64,000 nt of DNA from Amycolatopsis sp. NBRC 101858 (GCF_030269325.1 NZ_BSTD01000008.1:248001-312000), one strand, 5' to 3'. Positions 8,697-17,680 are shown, numbered from the stretch's first letter. The notes: a model not told the origin generated them from the sequence alone. Program-made: numbers and translations.

Positions 8697-10114
8697 AACG
8701 CTTCTTCCGCCGGTGGTACGGGGCCTGGCAGCGCACGCGGCTGGGCACCCGGATCACGCTCGGCCTCGGCGCGCTCGCGCTGGTCGTGTTCGCGGCCGTC
8801 GGCGTGACGACGGTCGGGATCATGCACGGCTACCTCGACCGGCGGCTCGACGAGCAGCTGTCCAAGAGCCAGAACAACCAGCTGCCGCAGCTGCGCGAGA
8901 CGCACGGCTCGCCGCAGTCGGTGTACTCGTGGTACTCGGCGCTGTACAAGGTGCGCGACGGCGTCGCGACGCCCCAGCCGGGCGGCCAGCTGCCCGGGGA
9001 CGCCAAGCAGCTCGCGAAGATCGCCGTCGACGCGGCGGACGGCGATGTCACGCGGACCGTCTACCTCTACGGCGACGGGCCGTACCGGGTGCGTGCGTGC
9101 CCGGTCGACAACGGTTCGGTGCTGCTGTCGGCCGCGCCGCAGAAGGACCTCGACGGCACCGTGCAGCAGCTGATCTGGGTGGAGGTCGGCGCGTTCGCGT
9201 TCGCGCTGGCCGTGCTGGTGGTCGTCGGGCGGCTGGTGCTGAGCCGGGGCCTGCGCCCGCTGGCGGACATGGCAGGCACCGCGCACGACATCGCGTCGCA
9301 CGACCTCGCGGCGAACCCCGCCCTGCCGGCCCGCGCGGCGGGGACCGGCGGCGGCGCCGAAGTCGACGAGCTGCGGACCGCGTTCAACGTGATGCTCGCG
9401 CACATCGACACGTCCCTGGCGGCGAAGACCGAGGCGAACGAGCGGCTGCGCCGGTTCGTCGCGGACGCTTCGCACGAACTGCGGACGCCGTTGACGTCGA
9501 TCCGGGGCTACGCCGACCTTTTCCGTTACGCGGCGGCGAACGAGCCGGCGGAGCGGGAAGCGCACCTGGCGAAGATCCGCTCCGAGACGGCGCGGATGAG
9601 CGTCCTCGTCGACGACCTCCTCCTGCTGGCGCGGCTCGACGCGCGGGCCGCCGAGACGCCGTTGCGCCCGGAGCGCGTCGACCTGGCCGAGCTGGCCGGC
9701 GACGCCGCGGACGCCTTCGCCGCCGGGCGGCCGGACCACCCGGTGACGTCCGCCCTCGAGGCGGCTTTCGTCCAGGCGGACCCGGTGCGGCTGCGGCAGG
9801 TGCTCGACAACCTGCTGGCCAACGCCGCCGTGCACACCCCGTCCGGGACCGCAGTGCACGTCTCGGTGGCGGCGCCGGAGGCCGAAGCCGTGGTGCAGGT
9901 GACCGACACCGGGCCGGGGATCGCCGCGGGGGACCAGGAACGGATCTTCGACCGGTTCTTCCGCGTCGACGACTCCCGCACCCGCGGCAACGGCGGCACC
10001 GGGCTCGGGCTGTCGGTGGTGCAGTCCCTGGTGACGGCGCACGGCGGCACGGTCTCGGTGTCTTCGGAGCCGGGCCGCACGACCTTTACCGTGCGGCTGC
10101 CGCTCGCCCGGTGA
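8693..10114 (+). CDS. Two-component sensor histidine kinase
   Basis: A 473-residue membrane kinase. Two membrane segments (about 20-43 and 163-184) flank an extracytosolic sensor region, followed by a HAMP linker, a HisKA dimerisation domain with phosphoacceptor His261 (DASHELRTPL) and an HATPase domain (DNLLANAAVH; DTGPGIAAGDQERIFDRFFR; GTGLGLSVV). It is translationally coupled to the response regulator. The signal sensed is unknown. Its 3' end overlaps the convergent PNPOx-like gene by 29 bp. Confidence 0.92.
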   Translation: MKRFFRRWYGAWQRTRLGTRITLGLGALALVVFAAVGVTTVGIMHGYLDRRLDEQLSKSQNNQLPQLRETHGSPQSVYSWYSALYKVRDGVATPQPGGQLPGDAKQLAKIAVDAADGDVTRTVYLYGDGPYRVRACPVDNGSVLLSAAPQKDLDGTVQQLIWVEVGAFAFALAVLVVVGRLVLSRGLRPLADMAGTAHDIASHDLAANPALPARAAGTGGGAEVDELRTAFNVMLAHIDTSLAAKTEANERLRRFVADASHELRTPLTSIRGYADLFRYAAANEPAEREAHLAKIRSETARMSVLVDDLLLLARLDARAAETPLRPERVDLAELAGDAADAFAAGRPDHPVTSALEAAFVQADPVRLRQVLDNLLANAAVHTPSGTAVHVSVAAPEAEAVVQVTDTGPGIAAGDQERIFDRFFRVDDSRTRGNGGTGLGLSVVQSLVTAHGGTVSVSSEPGRTTFTVRLPLAR

Positions 10115-10742
10115 CGTGCTCCGGCGTCGTCCAGCCGGGGGAGAGGTCGGTGGACGGCTCGGGCGCGCCGAAGACCGTCCGGACCGGGAGGACGCCGGCC
10201 CACGCCGCATCGGCGTCGAGGTCCTCCGGCTCGTCGTCCGGGCCCTCGGCGCGCATCTTCACCGACGCCTCGGCGAGGTCGAGCGCCAGCACGCTCACCG
10301 CCGCGAACTCCTTCGCGTTGACCTCGCGCGCGTGCTCCCACGAACCCGGGGCGAGGTGGTCGGTCAGCACCTTCAGGCCGTGCATCTTCGCCTCGGGGTC
10401 GGTGACCAGCGCCGCCTTCCCGAAGATGACCGCGCTGCGGTAGTTCATCGAGTGGTTGTTGACCGACCGCGAATAGACGATGCCGTCGAGCAGCGTGACC
10501 GTGACGCAGACATCGAGGTCCTGCGACGCCGTGCGCAGGCTCGACGCGCCGGTGGAGCCGTGCAGGTAGAGCGTGTCGCCGTCGCGGCCGTAGCCGGTCG
10601 GCAGGACCATCGGCGCGCCGTCGCGGACGATGCCGAGGTGGCAGATCAGGCCCTCGTCCAGGACGTCGTGCAGGGCCGAGCGGTCGGTCACGGCCCGGTG
10701 CTTCTTGCGGCCGAGCGTGGTGCGGGGCGTGGTGGACAGCAT
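10086..10742 (-). CDS. Pyridoxamine 5'-phosphate oxidase family (FMN-binding split-barrel) protein
   Basis: A 218-residue protein with a split-barrel flavin-binding fold of the PNPOx-like/nitroimidazole-reductase type. Visible landmarks are CHLGIVRDGAPMVLPTGYGR, DTLYLHGSTGASS and a YRSAVIFGKA strand. It may bind FMN or F420; the reaction is not determined. It is divergently transcribed from a MocR/PdxR-type PLP-dependent regulator over an 80-bp region with three GTCCACTT-like repeats, so control by that regulator is likely. ATG 10742 starts at the conserved MLSTTPRT segment. Confidence 0.8.
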   Translation of the reverse strand: MLSTTPRTTLGRKKHRAVTDRSALHDVLDEGLICHLGIVRDGAPMVLPTGYGRDGDTLYLHGSTGASSLRTASQDLDVCVTVTLLDGIVYSRSVNNHSMNYRSAVIFGKAALVTDPEAKMHGLKVLTDHLAPGSWEHAREVNAKEFAAVSVLALDLAEASVKMRAEGPDDEPEDLDADAAWAGVLPVRTVFGAPEPSTDLSPGWTTPEHVTGRAAAAR

Positions 10743-10779
10743 GCGACCAGCGTCTCCCAGCGCAGTGGCATCGGAAAAT

Positions 10780-10811
10780 GTCCACTTCTCGTACACTTGG
10801 GAAGTCCACTT
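10780..10811. promoter_or_regulatory. Direct repeats between the PNPOx-like and MocR genes (candidate MocR operator)
   Basis: The 80-bp divergent region contains GTCCACTT at 10780-10787, GTACACTT at 10791-10798 and GTCCACTT at 10804-10811. MocR/PdxR regulators commonly bind direct repeats next to their own gene, so this is a likely operator controlling both genes. A strong Shine-Dalgarno GAGGAGG (10812-10818) for the regulator follows directly. Confidence 0.6.
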
Positions 10812-10822
10812 GAGGAGGTCCC

Positions 10823-12193
10823 GTGACCCACGCCGACACCGCGCTCCCGGTGAGCCTCGACCGTTCGGCCGTGACGCCCTTGGCCGTCCAGCTGGCCGAC
10901 GCGCTGCGCGAAGCGGCGGCTTCCGGCCACCTGCGCGGCGGCGACCGGCTTCCTTCGACGCGGGCGCTGGCCGGCCGGCTCGGCGTCAGCCGCACGGTGA
11001 CGTCCGCGGCTTACGAGCAGCTGCACGCCGAGGGGTGGATCGCCGGGCGCCACGGCTCCGGCACGTACGTGACGACGCCACCTTCGTTTTCGGCTTCGGA
11101 GGTCCCGGCGCCCGCGGTCCCGACGCCCGAGACCGAGGCGTCGCCGCTGCTGGACCTCGGGCCCGGCACGCCGTGGGCCGACGGCTTGGACCGCGCGGCC
11201 TGGCGGCGCGCCTGGCGGGCCGCGGCCGACCCGGACCCGCTGGTCCGCGCGCACCGCGCCGGGCTGCCGGAGTACCGCGCGGCGGTGTCGGAGCACCTGC
11301 TGCGCCACCGCGGGCTGGCGGCGGGGTCGGTGCTGGCGACCGGCGGGACGACGGCGGCGGTCGTCGAGCTGGCCGCGGCGGTGCTCGAACGCGGGGACGT
11401 CGTCGCCGTCGAGGAGCCCGGGTACCAGCGGGCGGTGCAGGCGTTCCTGCGGGCGGGCATGCGGGTGGTGGGCGTGCCGGTGGACGACGAGGGGCTGCGG
11501 CCGGACGCGATCCCGCCGGGCGCGAGGGCGGTGTACTGCTCGCCGGCGCACCAGTACCCGATGGGCAGCAGGCTGAGCGCGGCGCGGCGGGTTTCGCTGG
11601 TGGAGCGGGCGCGTGCTTCGTCCATGCTGGTCATCGAGGACGACTACGACGGCGAGCTGCGCTTCGACGTGGCGCCGTTGCCGATGCTGGCTTCGCTGGC
11701 ACCGGACGTCGTGGCGCACTTGGGGACGACGTCGAAGATCCTGACGCCGACGCTGGGGGCGGGGTGGATGGTGGCCCCGGAGGCGATCACGTCGGCGGTG
11801 CTGGCGTACCGGGACTTGACGGGGACACGGCCGTCACCGGCGGGGCAGCGGGTGTTGTACGAGTTCGCGCGGAACGGGGATTTGGGCCGTCACCTGCGGA
11901 AACTCCGGCGGGAGATGGCCGAGAGGCGGACGTTGCTGGCGGGGGCGCTTTCGGGCGCGGGGGTGCCGGTGCGGGGCGATGACGCGGGGGCGCACCTGGT
12001 GGTGCCGTTCCCGTCGGCCGTGCGGGAGGCGTCGGTGATTTCGGAGGCCGAGCGGCGGGGGATCCGGCTGGACGGGCTGGCTCGGCATTTCGCGGGGGAG
12101 CCGTCTTCGCACGGGGTGGCGATCGGGTACGCGGGGTGCGGGCGGGAGGCGCTGGTGGCGGCGTTGCCGACGTTGGTGTCGTTGCTGCGCTGA
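10823..12193 (+). CDS. MocR/PdxR-family transcriptional regulator (GntR winged helix fused to aminotransferase-like domain)
   Basis: A 456-residue fusion. Residues 1-90 form a GntR winged helix ([27 protein letters not shown]). Residues 120-456 form a fold-type I aminotransferase domain with the PLP lysine Lys305 in [12 protein letters not shown] and conserved EEPGYQ and [11 protein letters not shown] segments. These proteins sense PLP or amino-compound ligands. The divergent PNPOx-like gene suggests control of vitamin B6 metabolism or of that flavoprotein. The GTG start is preceded by GAGGAGG at 4 nt. Confidence 0.9.
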   Translation: MTHADTALPVSLDRSAVTPLAVQLADALREAAASGHLRGGDRLPSTRALAGRLGVSRTVTSAAYEQLHAEGWIAGRHGSGTYVTTPPSFSASEVPAPAVPTPETEASPLLDLGPGTPWADGLDRAAWRRAWRAAADPDPLVRAHRAGLPEYRAAVSEHLLRHRGLAAGSVLATGGTTAAVVELAAAVLERGDVVAVEEPGYQRAVQAFLRAGMRVVGVPVDDEGLRPDAIPPGARAVYCSPAHQYPMGSRLSAARRVSLVERARASSMLVIEDDYDGELRFDVAPLPMLASLAPDVVAHLGTTSKILTPTLGAGWMVAPEAITSAVLAYRDLTGTRPSPAGQRVLYEFARNGDLGRHLRKLRREMAERRTLLAGALSGAGVPVRGDDAGAHLVVPFPSAVREASVISEAERRGIRLDGLARHFAGEPSSHGVAIGYAGCGREALVAALPTLVSLLR

Positions 12194-12197
12194 CGCG

Positions 12198-12233
12198 CGG
12201 TTGTCCACAGCTTGGCCGCGATGTGGACAACCG
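12198..12233. repeat. Perfect inverted repeat built from two DnaA-box-like nonamers
   Basis: Arms of 12 bp at 12198-12209 and 12222-12233 are perfect reverse complements around a 12-nt spacer. Each arm contains TTGTCCACA, or its complement TGTGGACAA, which equals the actinobacterial DnaA-box consensus. It starts 5 bp after the MocR-gene stop. It could be a DnaA-binding site or simply a terminator hairpin for the regulator gene; the two readings are not exclusive. Confidence 0.55.
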
Positions 12234-12352
12234 GGCTCTGGCGAGGGCTTTTCCCGATTTTCGTCGGTCGGCCTCGGTACGCTGGAGCGGGGATGGTCCC
12301 CAGGGAGGGCGGGTGCTGTCCTGGGGCCGGGCTGTTCGCCGAGGTCACCGGG

Positions 12353-12358
12353 TACGGT
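12353..12358 (+). promoter_or_regulatory. Putative -10 box for leaderless ddl mRNA
   Basis: TACGGT lies 8 nt upstream of the ddl ATG, and no Shine-Dalgarno is present. A TANNNT box at this distance is the usual signature of leaderless transcription in actinobacteria. Confidence 0.5.
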
Positions 12359-12366
12359 GGCTCACC

Positions 12367-13461
12367 ATGAGCGAGAAGATCCGGGTGGCGGTCGTGTTCG
12401 GCGGGCGCAGCAGTGAGCACACCATCTCCTGCCTGTCCGCCGGCAGCGTCCTGGGGAACCTCGATCCGGAACGCTTCGAAGCCGTCCCGGTCGGCATCAC
12501 CCGCGCCGGCCGGTGGGTGCTCGGGACCGGGGACTCCGCCCAGCTCGCCATCCGGGGCCGCGAACTGCCTTCCGTCGACGACGGCAAGGGCCTCGTGCTC
12601 GCCGGTGACCCCTCCAGCCAGGGGCTCGTCGCCGTCGAAGGCGGGCGGGAAAGCGAACTTCTCTCCCAGGTGGACGTCGTCTTCCCCGTGCTGCACGGGG
12701 CCTTCGGCGAGGACGGCACCATCCAGGGCCTCCTCGAGCTCGCCGGCATTCCCTACGTCGGTCCCGGCGTTCTCGCCAGCGCCGCCGCCATGGACAAGGA
12801 GACCGCGAAGAAACTCCTTGCCGCCGAAGGGCTTCCGGTCGGCACCTTCGCCGCCCTCAACCGAAACCAGTCCACTTTGGACGACGAGGACAAGGTCCGG
12901 CTCGGCCTGCCCGTCTTCGTCAAGCCGTCGCGTGCCGGGTCGTCCGTCGGCATCAGCCGCGTGACGGACTGGGACGACCTCGACGCCGCCATCGAACTCG
13001 CCCGCGCCACCGATCCCAAGGTTCTCGTCGAGGCTGCCGTCGTCGGCCGTGAGGTCGAATGCGGGGTGCTCGAGTTCCCGGACGGCCGCGTCGAAGCCTC
13101 GCTGCCCGCCGAGATCCGCGTGCTCTCCGAGGACGAAAACGCTTGGTACGACTTCGAAACCAAGTACCTCGGCGACGACGCGGAGCTGGACATCCCCGCC
13201 AAGCTCGACGACGCGCTCACCGAGAAGCTCCGCGCCATGGCCGTCAAGGCGTTCCAGGCGCTCGACTGCCAGGGCCTCGCCCGCGTCGACTTCTTCGTCG
13301 GCGCCGACGGCGAGCTGACCATCAACGAGGTCAACACCATGCCCGGCTTCACGACGAAGTCGGCCTACCCGAAGATGTGGGAGGTCACCGGCGTGGACTA
13401 CGCGACGCTGCTGACCACCCTCATCGAGACGGCCGTCGCCCGCGGCACCGGCCTGCGCTAG
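12367..13461 (+). CDS. ddl: D-alanine--D-alanine ligase
   Basis: A 364-residue cytosolic ATP-grasp enzyme that makes D-Ala-D-Ala for peptidoglycan. Landmarks are the N-terminal [54 protein letters not shown] and the metal-binding [10 protein letters not shown] near the C-terminus. Length is normal. Its TAG stop shares the palindrome CTAG (13458-13461) with the stop of the convergent DUF3515 gene. The ddl-DUF3515-thiL order is typical of actinobacteria. No vanHAX-type partners are nearby, so this is the housekeeping enzyme. Confidence 0.95.
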   Translation: MSEKIRVAVVFGGRSSEHTISCLSAGSVLGNLDPERFEAVPVGITRAGRWVLGTGDSAQLAIRGRELPSVDDGKGLVLAGDPSSQGLVAVEGGRESELLSQVDVVFPVLHGAFGEDGTIQGLLELAGIPYVGPGVLASAAAMDKETAKKLLAAEGLPVGTFAALNRNQSTLDDEDKVRLGLPVFVKPSRAGSSVGISRVTDWDDLDAAIELARATDPKVLVEAAVVGREVECGVLEFPDGRVEASLPAEIRVLSEDENAWYDFETKYLGDDAELDIPAKLDDALTEKLRAMAVKAFQALDCQGLARVDFFVGADGELTINEVNTMPGFTTKSAYPKMWEVTGVDYATLLTTLIETAVARGTGLR

Positions 13462-14006
13462 GAGAACCGCAGCGGACGCGGGGGCAGCTTCGCCGCGACC
13501 GTGTCCGAGATCTGCTGCAGCGGCCCCGTCCCGGCGCTGTCCGGCACTGTCAGAGCCGCGTAGACCTCACGGTCCACGACGTACCACGTCGACGAGCCGT
13601 CGCCCGGCACCTGCAGCCACTGCACCTTGTTCACCAGCCGCAGCGCCGCCGTCGGCGTCAGCTCCGGGGGCCGGTCCAGCCCGCAGCGCAGGACGAGCGG
13701 GTCGGCCGAGCCCCAGGCCACCGTCGCGGGCGGCGCCGGGTCGGCCAGGGTGCGCACCTTCAGAGAAGTCCCGTTCGACGTCAGCTCCGTGGGCACCGCG
13801 CTCAGCAGCGTCGTGCAGCCCGCGGCCGTGGCGAAGGGCGCCGGCACCGGGACGAGCGGCAACGGGCCGGAATCAGCGGAGTCTGTGGAGTCTTCGGAGC
13901 GCAGGGTCAGCGCGAAGACGGCGACGGCGACCGCCAAGGCCACGGCGAGGGCAGCCGCGGTGACGAGCACCACCCTGGGCGGAGCACCGGTGTCGGAATC
14001 TGGCAC
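13458..14006 (-). CDS. DUF3515 family membrane protein
   Basis: A 182-residue protein with one N-terminal membrane segment (about residues 11-35) and an extracytosolic domain. Conserved elements include [37 protein letters not shown] and [20 protein letters not shown], the usual DUF3515 landmarks. The family sits beside ddl and thiL throughout actinobacteria; its function is unknown, though the context hints at the cell envelope. It converges on ddl and shares a CTAG stop site with it. Confidence 0.85.
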   Translation of the reverse strand: MPDSDTGAPPRVVLVTAAALAVALAVAVAVFALTLRSEDSTDSADSGPLPLVPVPAPFATAAGCTTLLSAVPTELTSNGTSLKVRTLADPAPPATVAWGSADPLVLRCGLDRPPELTPTAALRLVNKVQWLQVPGDGSSTWYVVDREVYAALTVPDSAGTGPLQQISDTVAAKLPPRPLRFS

Positions 14007-14073
14007 CCCTTCACTACACCACCGGAGTCTTTTCGGGGGGTCTGGGGGGTCGTCCCCCCAGGAATGACGCAGC

Positions 14074-14307
14074 TCAGAGATGCACGACCGGGCAGGTCAG
14101 GGTCCGCGTGATGCCTTCCACGTTCTGCACCTTCGCGACCACGAGCTGGCCCAGCTGGTCGACGCTGTCGGCGGCCGCGCGGACGATCACGTCGTACGGT
14201 CCGGTGACATCCTCCGAACTGGTGACGCCCGCGATGCTGGAGATCTCGGCCGCCACCGCGGCCGCCTTGCCGACCTCGGTCTGGATGAGGATGTATGCGT
14301 GGACCAC
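14074..14307 (-). CDS. Stand-alone Lrp/AsnC ligand-binding (RAM) domain protein
   Basis: A 77-residue protein consisting only of the effector-binding domain of Lrp/AsnC regulators (HAYILIQTEVGKAAAVAAEI, GVTSSEDVTGPYDVIV, VVAKVQNVEGITRTLTCPVV), with no helix-turn-helix. Such proteins form ring-like oligomers that bind amino acids and may modulate full-length Lrp proteins. It is divergent from thiL across 124 bp. The ATG is the only sensible start. Confidence 0.87.
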   Translation of the reverse strand: MVHAYILIQTEVGKAAAVAAEISSIAGVTSSEDVTGPYDVIVRAAADSVDQLGQLVVAKVQNVEGITRTLTCPVVHL

Positions 14308-14431
14308 GGCGCGCCCTTTCGTCGGGATCGGTCAGCTCAGGTAGGAACGTATAGCCAGCTCACCGAAAAACATAGGGCATCCGACTATCGGTGATCGATC
14401 TTTGTCCCGGTAGAGAAAGCAGAGGTGACCG

Positions 14432-15388
14432 GTGTCACCGAACGACGCGACGGTCGCCGAGACCGGCGAGTTCGCGCTCATCCGCGCCGTCACCGAAGGA
14501 CGGCGCCAGCCCCCGGGCACGCTGCTCGGCCCGGGCGACGACGCCGCCGTCGTCGCCGCCCCCGACGGCCGGGTGGTCGCCAGCACCGACGTGCTCGTCC
14601 AGGGCGTCCACTTCCGGCTCGACTGGTCGCCGCCCGAGTACGTCGGGCGCAAGGCCGTCGCGGTCAACCTGGCCGACATCGCGGCCATGGGCGCCACCCC
14701 GACCACCGTCCTGGTCGGCCTCGCCTGCCCGCCCGACACCCCGCGCGAGCTCGTCACCGCGCTCGCCGACGGCATGTGGGCCGAGGCCGAGCGCGCCGGC
14801 ATCGGCGTCTCCGGCGGCGACATGGTCCGCGCCGACCAGCTCGTGATCAGCATCACCGCGCTCGGCGACCTCGGCGACCGCGAACCCGTGACGCGCTCGG
14901 GCGCCCGGCCCGGCGACGTCGTCGCGGTCTGCGGGAAGCTCGGGTGGGCCGCCGCCGGCCTGGCCGTGCTCGGGCGCGGGTTCCGCTCCCCGGTCGGCGT
15001 CGTCAACGCCCAGCGCTGCCCGGAACCGCCCTACGACGCCGGCCCGCGCGCCGCCCTGGCCGGGGCCACCGCGATGATCGACGTCTCCGACGGCCTGCTG
15101 GCCGACCTCGCCCACATCGGCGAGGCCTCCGGCGTCGGCCTCGACATCCGGACCGCCGACCTCGACGTCCCCGCGCGGCTCACCGAAGTCGGCGCCGCGC
15201 TGGGCGCCGACCCCCTGGACTGGGTGCTCACCGGGGGCGAGGACCACGCGCTGGTGGCCACCTTCCCGCCGTTCGCCGAGCTGCCCGAGGGCTGGCGCAC
15301 CATCGGCGTCGCGACCATGCCGGACTCCGGGATCACCGTGGACGGGAAACCGTTTTCGCGAGAAGCCGGATGGACGCACTGGCGCTGA
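14432..15388 (+). CDS. thiL: Thiamine-monophosphate kinase
   Basis: A 318-residue enzyme that phosphorylates thiamine phosphate to the cofactor thiamine diphosphate using ATP. Landmarks are the N-terminal GEFALIRAVT, the nucleotide/metal loop GPGDDAAVVA, STDVLVQGVHF, AVNLADIAAMGA, GVSGGDMV, the MIDVSDGLLADL motif and TGGEDHALVATFP. It has a GTG start with AGAGG upstream. It is followed 16 bp later by a GNAT gene that has its own TAGGCT box. Confidence 0.93.
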   Translation: MSPNDATVAETGEFALIRAVTEGRRQPPGTLLGPGDDAAVVAAPDGRVVASTDVLVQGVHFRLDWSPPEYVGRKAVAVNLADIAAMGATPTTVLVGLACPPDTPRELVTALADGMWAEAERAGIGVSGGDMVRADQLVISITALGDLGDREPVTRSGARPGDVVAVCGKLGWAAAGLAVLGRGFRSPVGVVNAQRCPEPPYDAGPRAALAGATAMIDVSDGLLADLAHIGEASGVGLDIRTADLDVPARLTEVGAALGADPLDWVLTGGEDHALVATFPPFAELPEGWRTIGVATMPDSGITVDGKPFSREAGWTHWR

Positions 15389-15390
15389 TC

Positions 15391-15396
15391 TAGGCT
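15391..15396 (+). promoter_or_regulatory. Putative -10 box for leaderless GNAT mRNA
   Basis: TAGGCT ends 8 nt before the GTG of the acetyltransferase gene at 15405. The same hexamer with the same spacing precedes the uracil-DNA glycosylase gene at 17667-17672. Confidence 0.5.
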
Positions 15397-15404
15397 CGGA
15401 AAGC

Positions 15405-15884
15405 GTGAGAATCGTTCCGGTCCCCTTCGACCATCCCGACGCGGTCACGCTCATGGCCGCGGTGCAGCAGGTGTACGTCGAGCGCTACGGCAGCGAAGAC
15501 GCCACCCCGATGAGCCCGGCGGACTTCGACCCGCCGCAGGGCGTTTTCCTCGTCGGCTACCAAGGCGAAGAGGCCGTCGCCTGCGGTGCGTGGCGCGCCC
15601 ACGACGGCCCGGCGCCGGACTTCCAGGACGGCGACGCCGAGTTCAAGCGGATGTACGTCGCCGATTCGGCCCGCGGCCGCGGGTTCGCGCGGATGATCCT
15701 GTCCGAGCTGGAGCGCACGGCGGCGCTGTGCGGCCGCAAGCGCGCGATCCTGGAAACGGGGACCAAGCAGCCCGAAGCCATCGCGCTGTACACCTCGTCG
15801 GGCTACACCGAGATCCCGAAGTTCGGCGTCTACAAGGGAGAGCCCGAAAGCCGCTGCTACGGCAAGGACCTCACCTCGGTGTGA
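15405..15884 (+). CDS. GNAT family N-acetyltransferase
   Basis: A 159-residue single GNAT domain. The acetyl-CoA-binding signature is ARGRGFARMILSELE near residue 88, following the FKRMYVA strand, and the late motif AIALYTSSGYTEIPKFG is typical. The acceptor is unknown. The GTG at 15405 was chosen because it lies 8 nt downstream of a TAGGCT -10 box. The 3' end overlaps the convergent GH27 gene by 14 bp. Confidence 0.85.
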   Translation: MRIVPVPFDHPDAVTLMAAVQQVYVERYGSEDATPMSPADFDPPQGVFLVGYQGEEAVACGAWRAHDGPAPDFQDGDAEFKRMYVADSARGRGFARMILSELERTAALCGRKRAILETGTKQPEAIALYTSSGYTEIPKFGVYKGEPESRCYGKDLTSV

Positions 15885-17106
15885 GCTTGAGGAAGGCCGC
15901 GGCGTGCGGCCGCAGCGACGCGGAGACGTCCGTTCCGACGTCCTGGTGGGCCCACAGGTCCCGGACGGTCCACGCGCCCGGGATGGCCGCGGAGACGGTC
16001 GCGGTGGTGGTGCCGGTGTTGAGCAGCACCACCGCGAACCCGCCGCCGGTCAGCGGCTTGCCCCACACCTGGTAGCCGGGCCCGGACGTGAGCTGCCGGC
16101 CCTGCCCGCCCGCGAAGTCCTGGTCGACGGCGATCGCCTCGGGATTCCCCAGCGTCGCGAGGTCGGCGTCGCTCAGCTTCGCCGGGTCGGTGCCGGCGAA
16201 CAGCGGCGCGTTCAGCACCGCCCAGACGCTGAAGTGCGCGCGGGCCTCGTCCGCGGTCAGCGTGCCGTTGCCGACCTGCAGCATGTCCGGGTCGTTCCAG
16301 CCGCCCGGCGAGCCGCTGTGGGTCGCGACGGTGGCCTGCTGGTCGATCGTCGCGAGCACCGACTCCCAGGTCGCGGTCAGGTCGTAGGTGGTCCGCCACA
16401 GGTTCGCCACCGGCCGCGCCCAGGTCCACGGGCTGGAGACGCCGTACTCGGAGATCGCGTAGACGATCGGGCGGGGCAGCGCGGCCAGCTCGTCGCGCAT
16501 CTTCTCGAAGGCCGTCTTGCGGTCGAGGCCGTCGACGGTGTCGGCGTTGCACCAGTCGTACTTGAGGTAGTCGACGCCCCAGCGGCCGAACGTCTCGGCG
16601 TCCTGCTGCTCGTGGCCCAGCGAGCCGATGCCGGACGCGGGGTAGGCGTCGTTGGCCATCGCGCAGGTCCGGCTGCCCGGCACGGCGTAGATGCCGAACA
16701 GCAGGCCGCGGGAGTGGACGTAGTCGGCGAGGTCGGCGATGCCGTGCGGGAACCGGGTGGGATCGGCCGCCAGCGAGCCGTCGGCGGCGCGCTTCGGGGC
16801 CTGCCAGCAGTCGTCGACGACGACGTAGCGGTACCCGGCGTCCCGCAGGCCGGTGTCCGCCAGCGCGTCGGCCGCCTTCTTGACGACGTCCTCGGTCAGG
16901 TCGTAGCAGCGGACCTGGTTCCAGCTGTTCCAGCCCATCGGCGGGGTCGCGGCCAGGCCGTTCGCCAGCGCGGGGGACGCGGTCGGCAGGCTGAGCAGCC
17001 AGGTCAGCACGATCAGCAGGAGCACGAGTGCGGTGCTCCCGGTACTGGCGTTCCGGTTCGCGGCGATGGCGTGATCCAATCGCACGGGAAGTGAAACCGC
17101 GGTCAC
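15871..17106 (-). CDS. Secreted glycoside hydrolase family 27 alpha-galactosidase-type enzyme
   Basis: About 411 residues from GTG 17106. A signal peptide spans roughly residues 20-50 and ends near SPALANGL. The mature enzyme begins with TPPMGWNSWN, the GH27 hallmark. Other landmarks are YVVVDDCWQ, the nucleophile Asp in YLKYDWCNAD, and GGWNDPDMLQVGN; a C-terminal beta domain starts at GYQVWGKPL. It probably removes terminal alpha-galactosyl (or beta-arabinopyranosyl) residues outside the cell. The start is uncertain: ATG 17127 would overlap the divergent gene by 8 bp and GTG 17085 is another option. No regulator or transporter is adjacent. Confidence 0.87.
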   Translation of the reverse strand: MTAVSLPVRLDHAIAANRNASTGSTALVLLLIVLTWLLSLPTASPALANGLAATPPMGWNSWNQVRCYDLTEDVVKKAADALADTGLRDAGYRYVVVDDCWQAPKRAADGSLAADPTRFPHGIADLADYVHSRGLLFGIYAVPGSRTCAMANDAYPASGIGSLGHEQQDAETFGRWGVDYLKYDWCNADTVDGLDRKTAFEKMRDELAALPRPIVYAISEYGVSSPWTWARPVANLWRTTYDLTATWESVLATIDQQATVATHSGSPGGWNDPDMLQVGNGTLTADEARAHFSVWAVLNAPLFAGTDPAKLSDADLATLGNPEAIAVDQDFAGGQGRQLTSGPGYQVWGKPLTGGGFAVVLLNTGTTTATVSAAIPGAWTVRDLWAHQDVGTDVSASLRPHAAAFLKLTPR

Positions 17107-17119
17107 CCACGGAGGCGGC

Positions 17120-17650
17120 ATGCCCATCTACGCGCTCGGTTCGCTCGAACCGGCGATCCACCCCGACGCCTACGTCCACCCGGACGCGACGGTGATCGGC
17201 GACGTCCGGATCGGCGCGTTCGCGTCGGTGTGGCCCCAGACGGTGCTGCGCGGCGACCACGGCCACATCGAGATCGGCGACCGCTCCAACGTCCAGGACG
17301 GCTGCGTCCTGCACTGCACGGAGAGGCACCCGACGATCCTCGGGCCGTCGTCGGCGATCGGCCACGCGGTGCACGTCGAAGGCGCGACGATCGGCACCGG
17401 CTGCCTGATCGCGTCCGGCTCGGTGGTGCTGAACGGCTCGGTGATCGAGGACGGCGGGATGGTCGGCGCCGGCGCGGTGCTGTCGTACGGCTCCCACGTG
17501 AAGACCGGCGAGATCGCGCTGGGCGTGCCCGCGAAGACGCGGGAGAACACGTCGTTCAGCGCGGAGAACATCGCGCTGGTGGTGGATTCCTACGTCGGAC
17601 GCGGGCAGCGGTTCAAGACCGAGCTGAGGCGGCTCGACCCGCTCGGGTGA
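17120..17650 (+). CDS. Gamma-carbonic-anhydrase-like left-handed beta-helix protein
   Basis: A 176-residue trimeric hexapeptide-repeat protein of the gamma carbonic anhydrase/PaaY/YrdA class, with RGD (44-46), SNVQDG and VLHCT carrying His65, the first zinc ligand. The second ligand His82 is in IGHAVHVEG, but the position normally held by the third zinc His is Glu87 (GHxxxxHG has become GHAVHVEG). Metal binding or carbonic anhydrase activity is therefore doubtful and a scaffold or acyl-transfer role is possible. GGAGG lies 5 nt before the ATG. Confidence 0.82.
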   Translation: MPIYALGSLEPAIHPDAYVHPDATVIGDVRIGAFASVWPQTVLRGDHGHIEIGDRSNVQDGCVLHCTERHPTILGPSSAIGHAVHVEGATIGTGCLIASGSVVLNGSVIEDGGMVGAGAVLSYGSHVKTGEIALGVPAKTRENTSFSAENIALVVDSYVGRGQRFKTELRRLDPLG

Positions 17651-17666
17651 CGCCGGCCACGCCCGG

Positions 17667-17672
17667 TAGGCT
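17667..17672 (+). promoter_or_regulatory. Putative -10 box for leaderless uracil-DNA glycosylase mRNA
   Basis: TAGGCT lies 8 nt before the GTG at 17681. This favours GTG 17681 over the in-frame TTG at 17672 as the start of the downstream gene. Confidence 0.5.
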
Positions 17673-17680
17673 TGCGCGCC

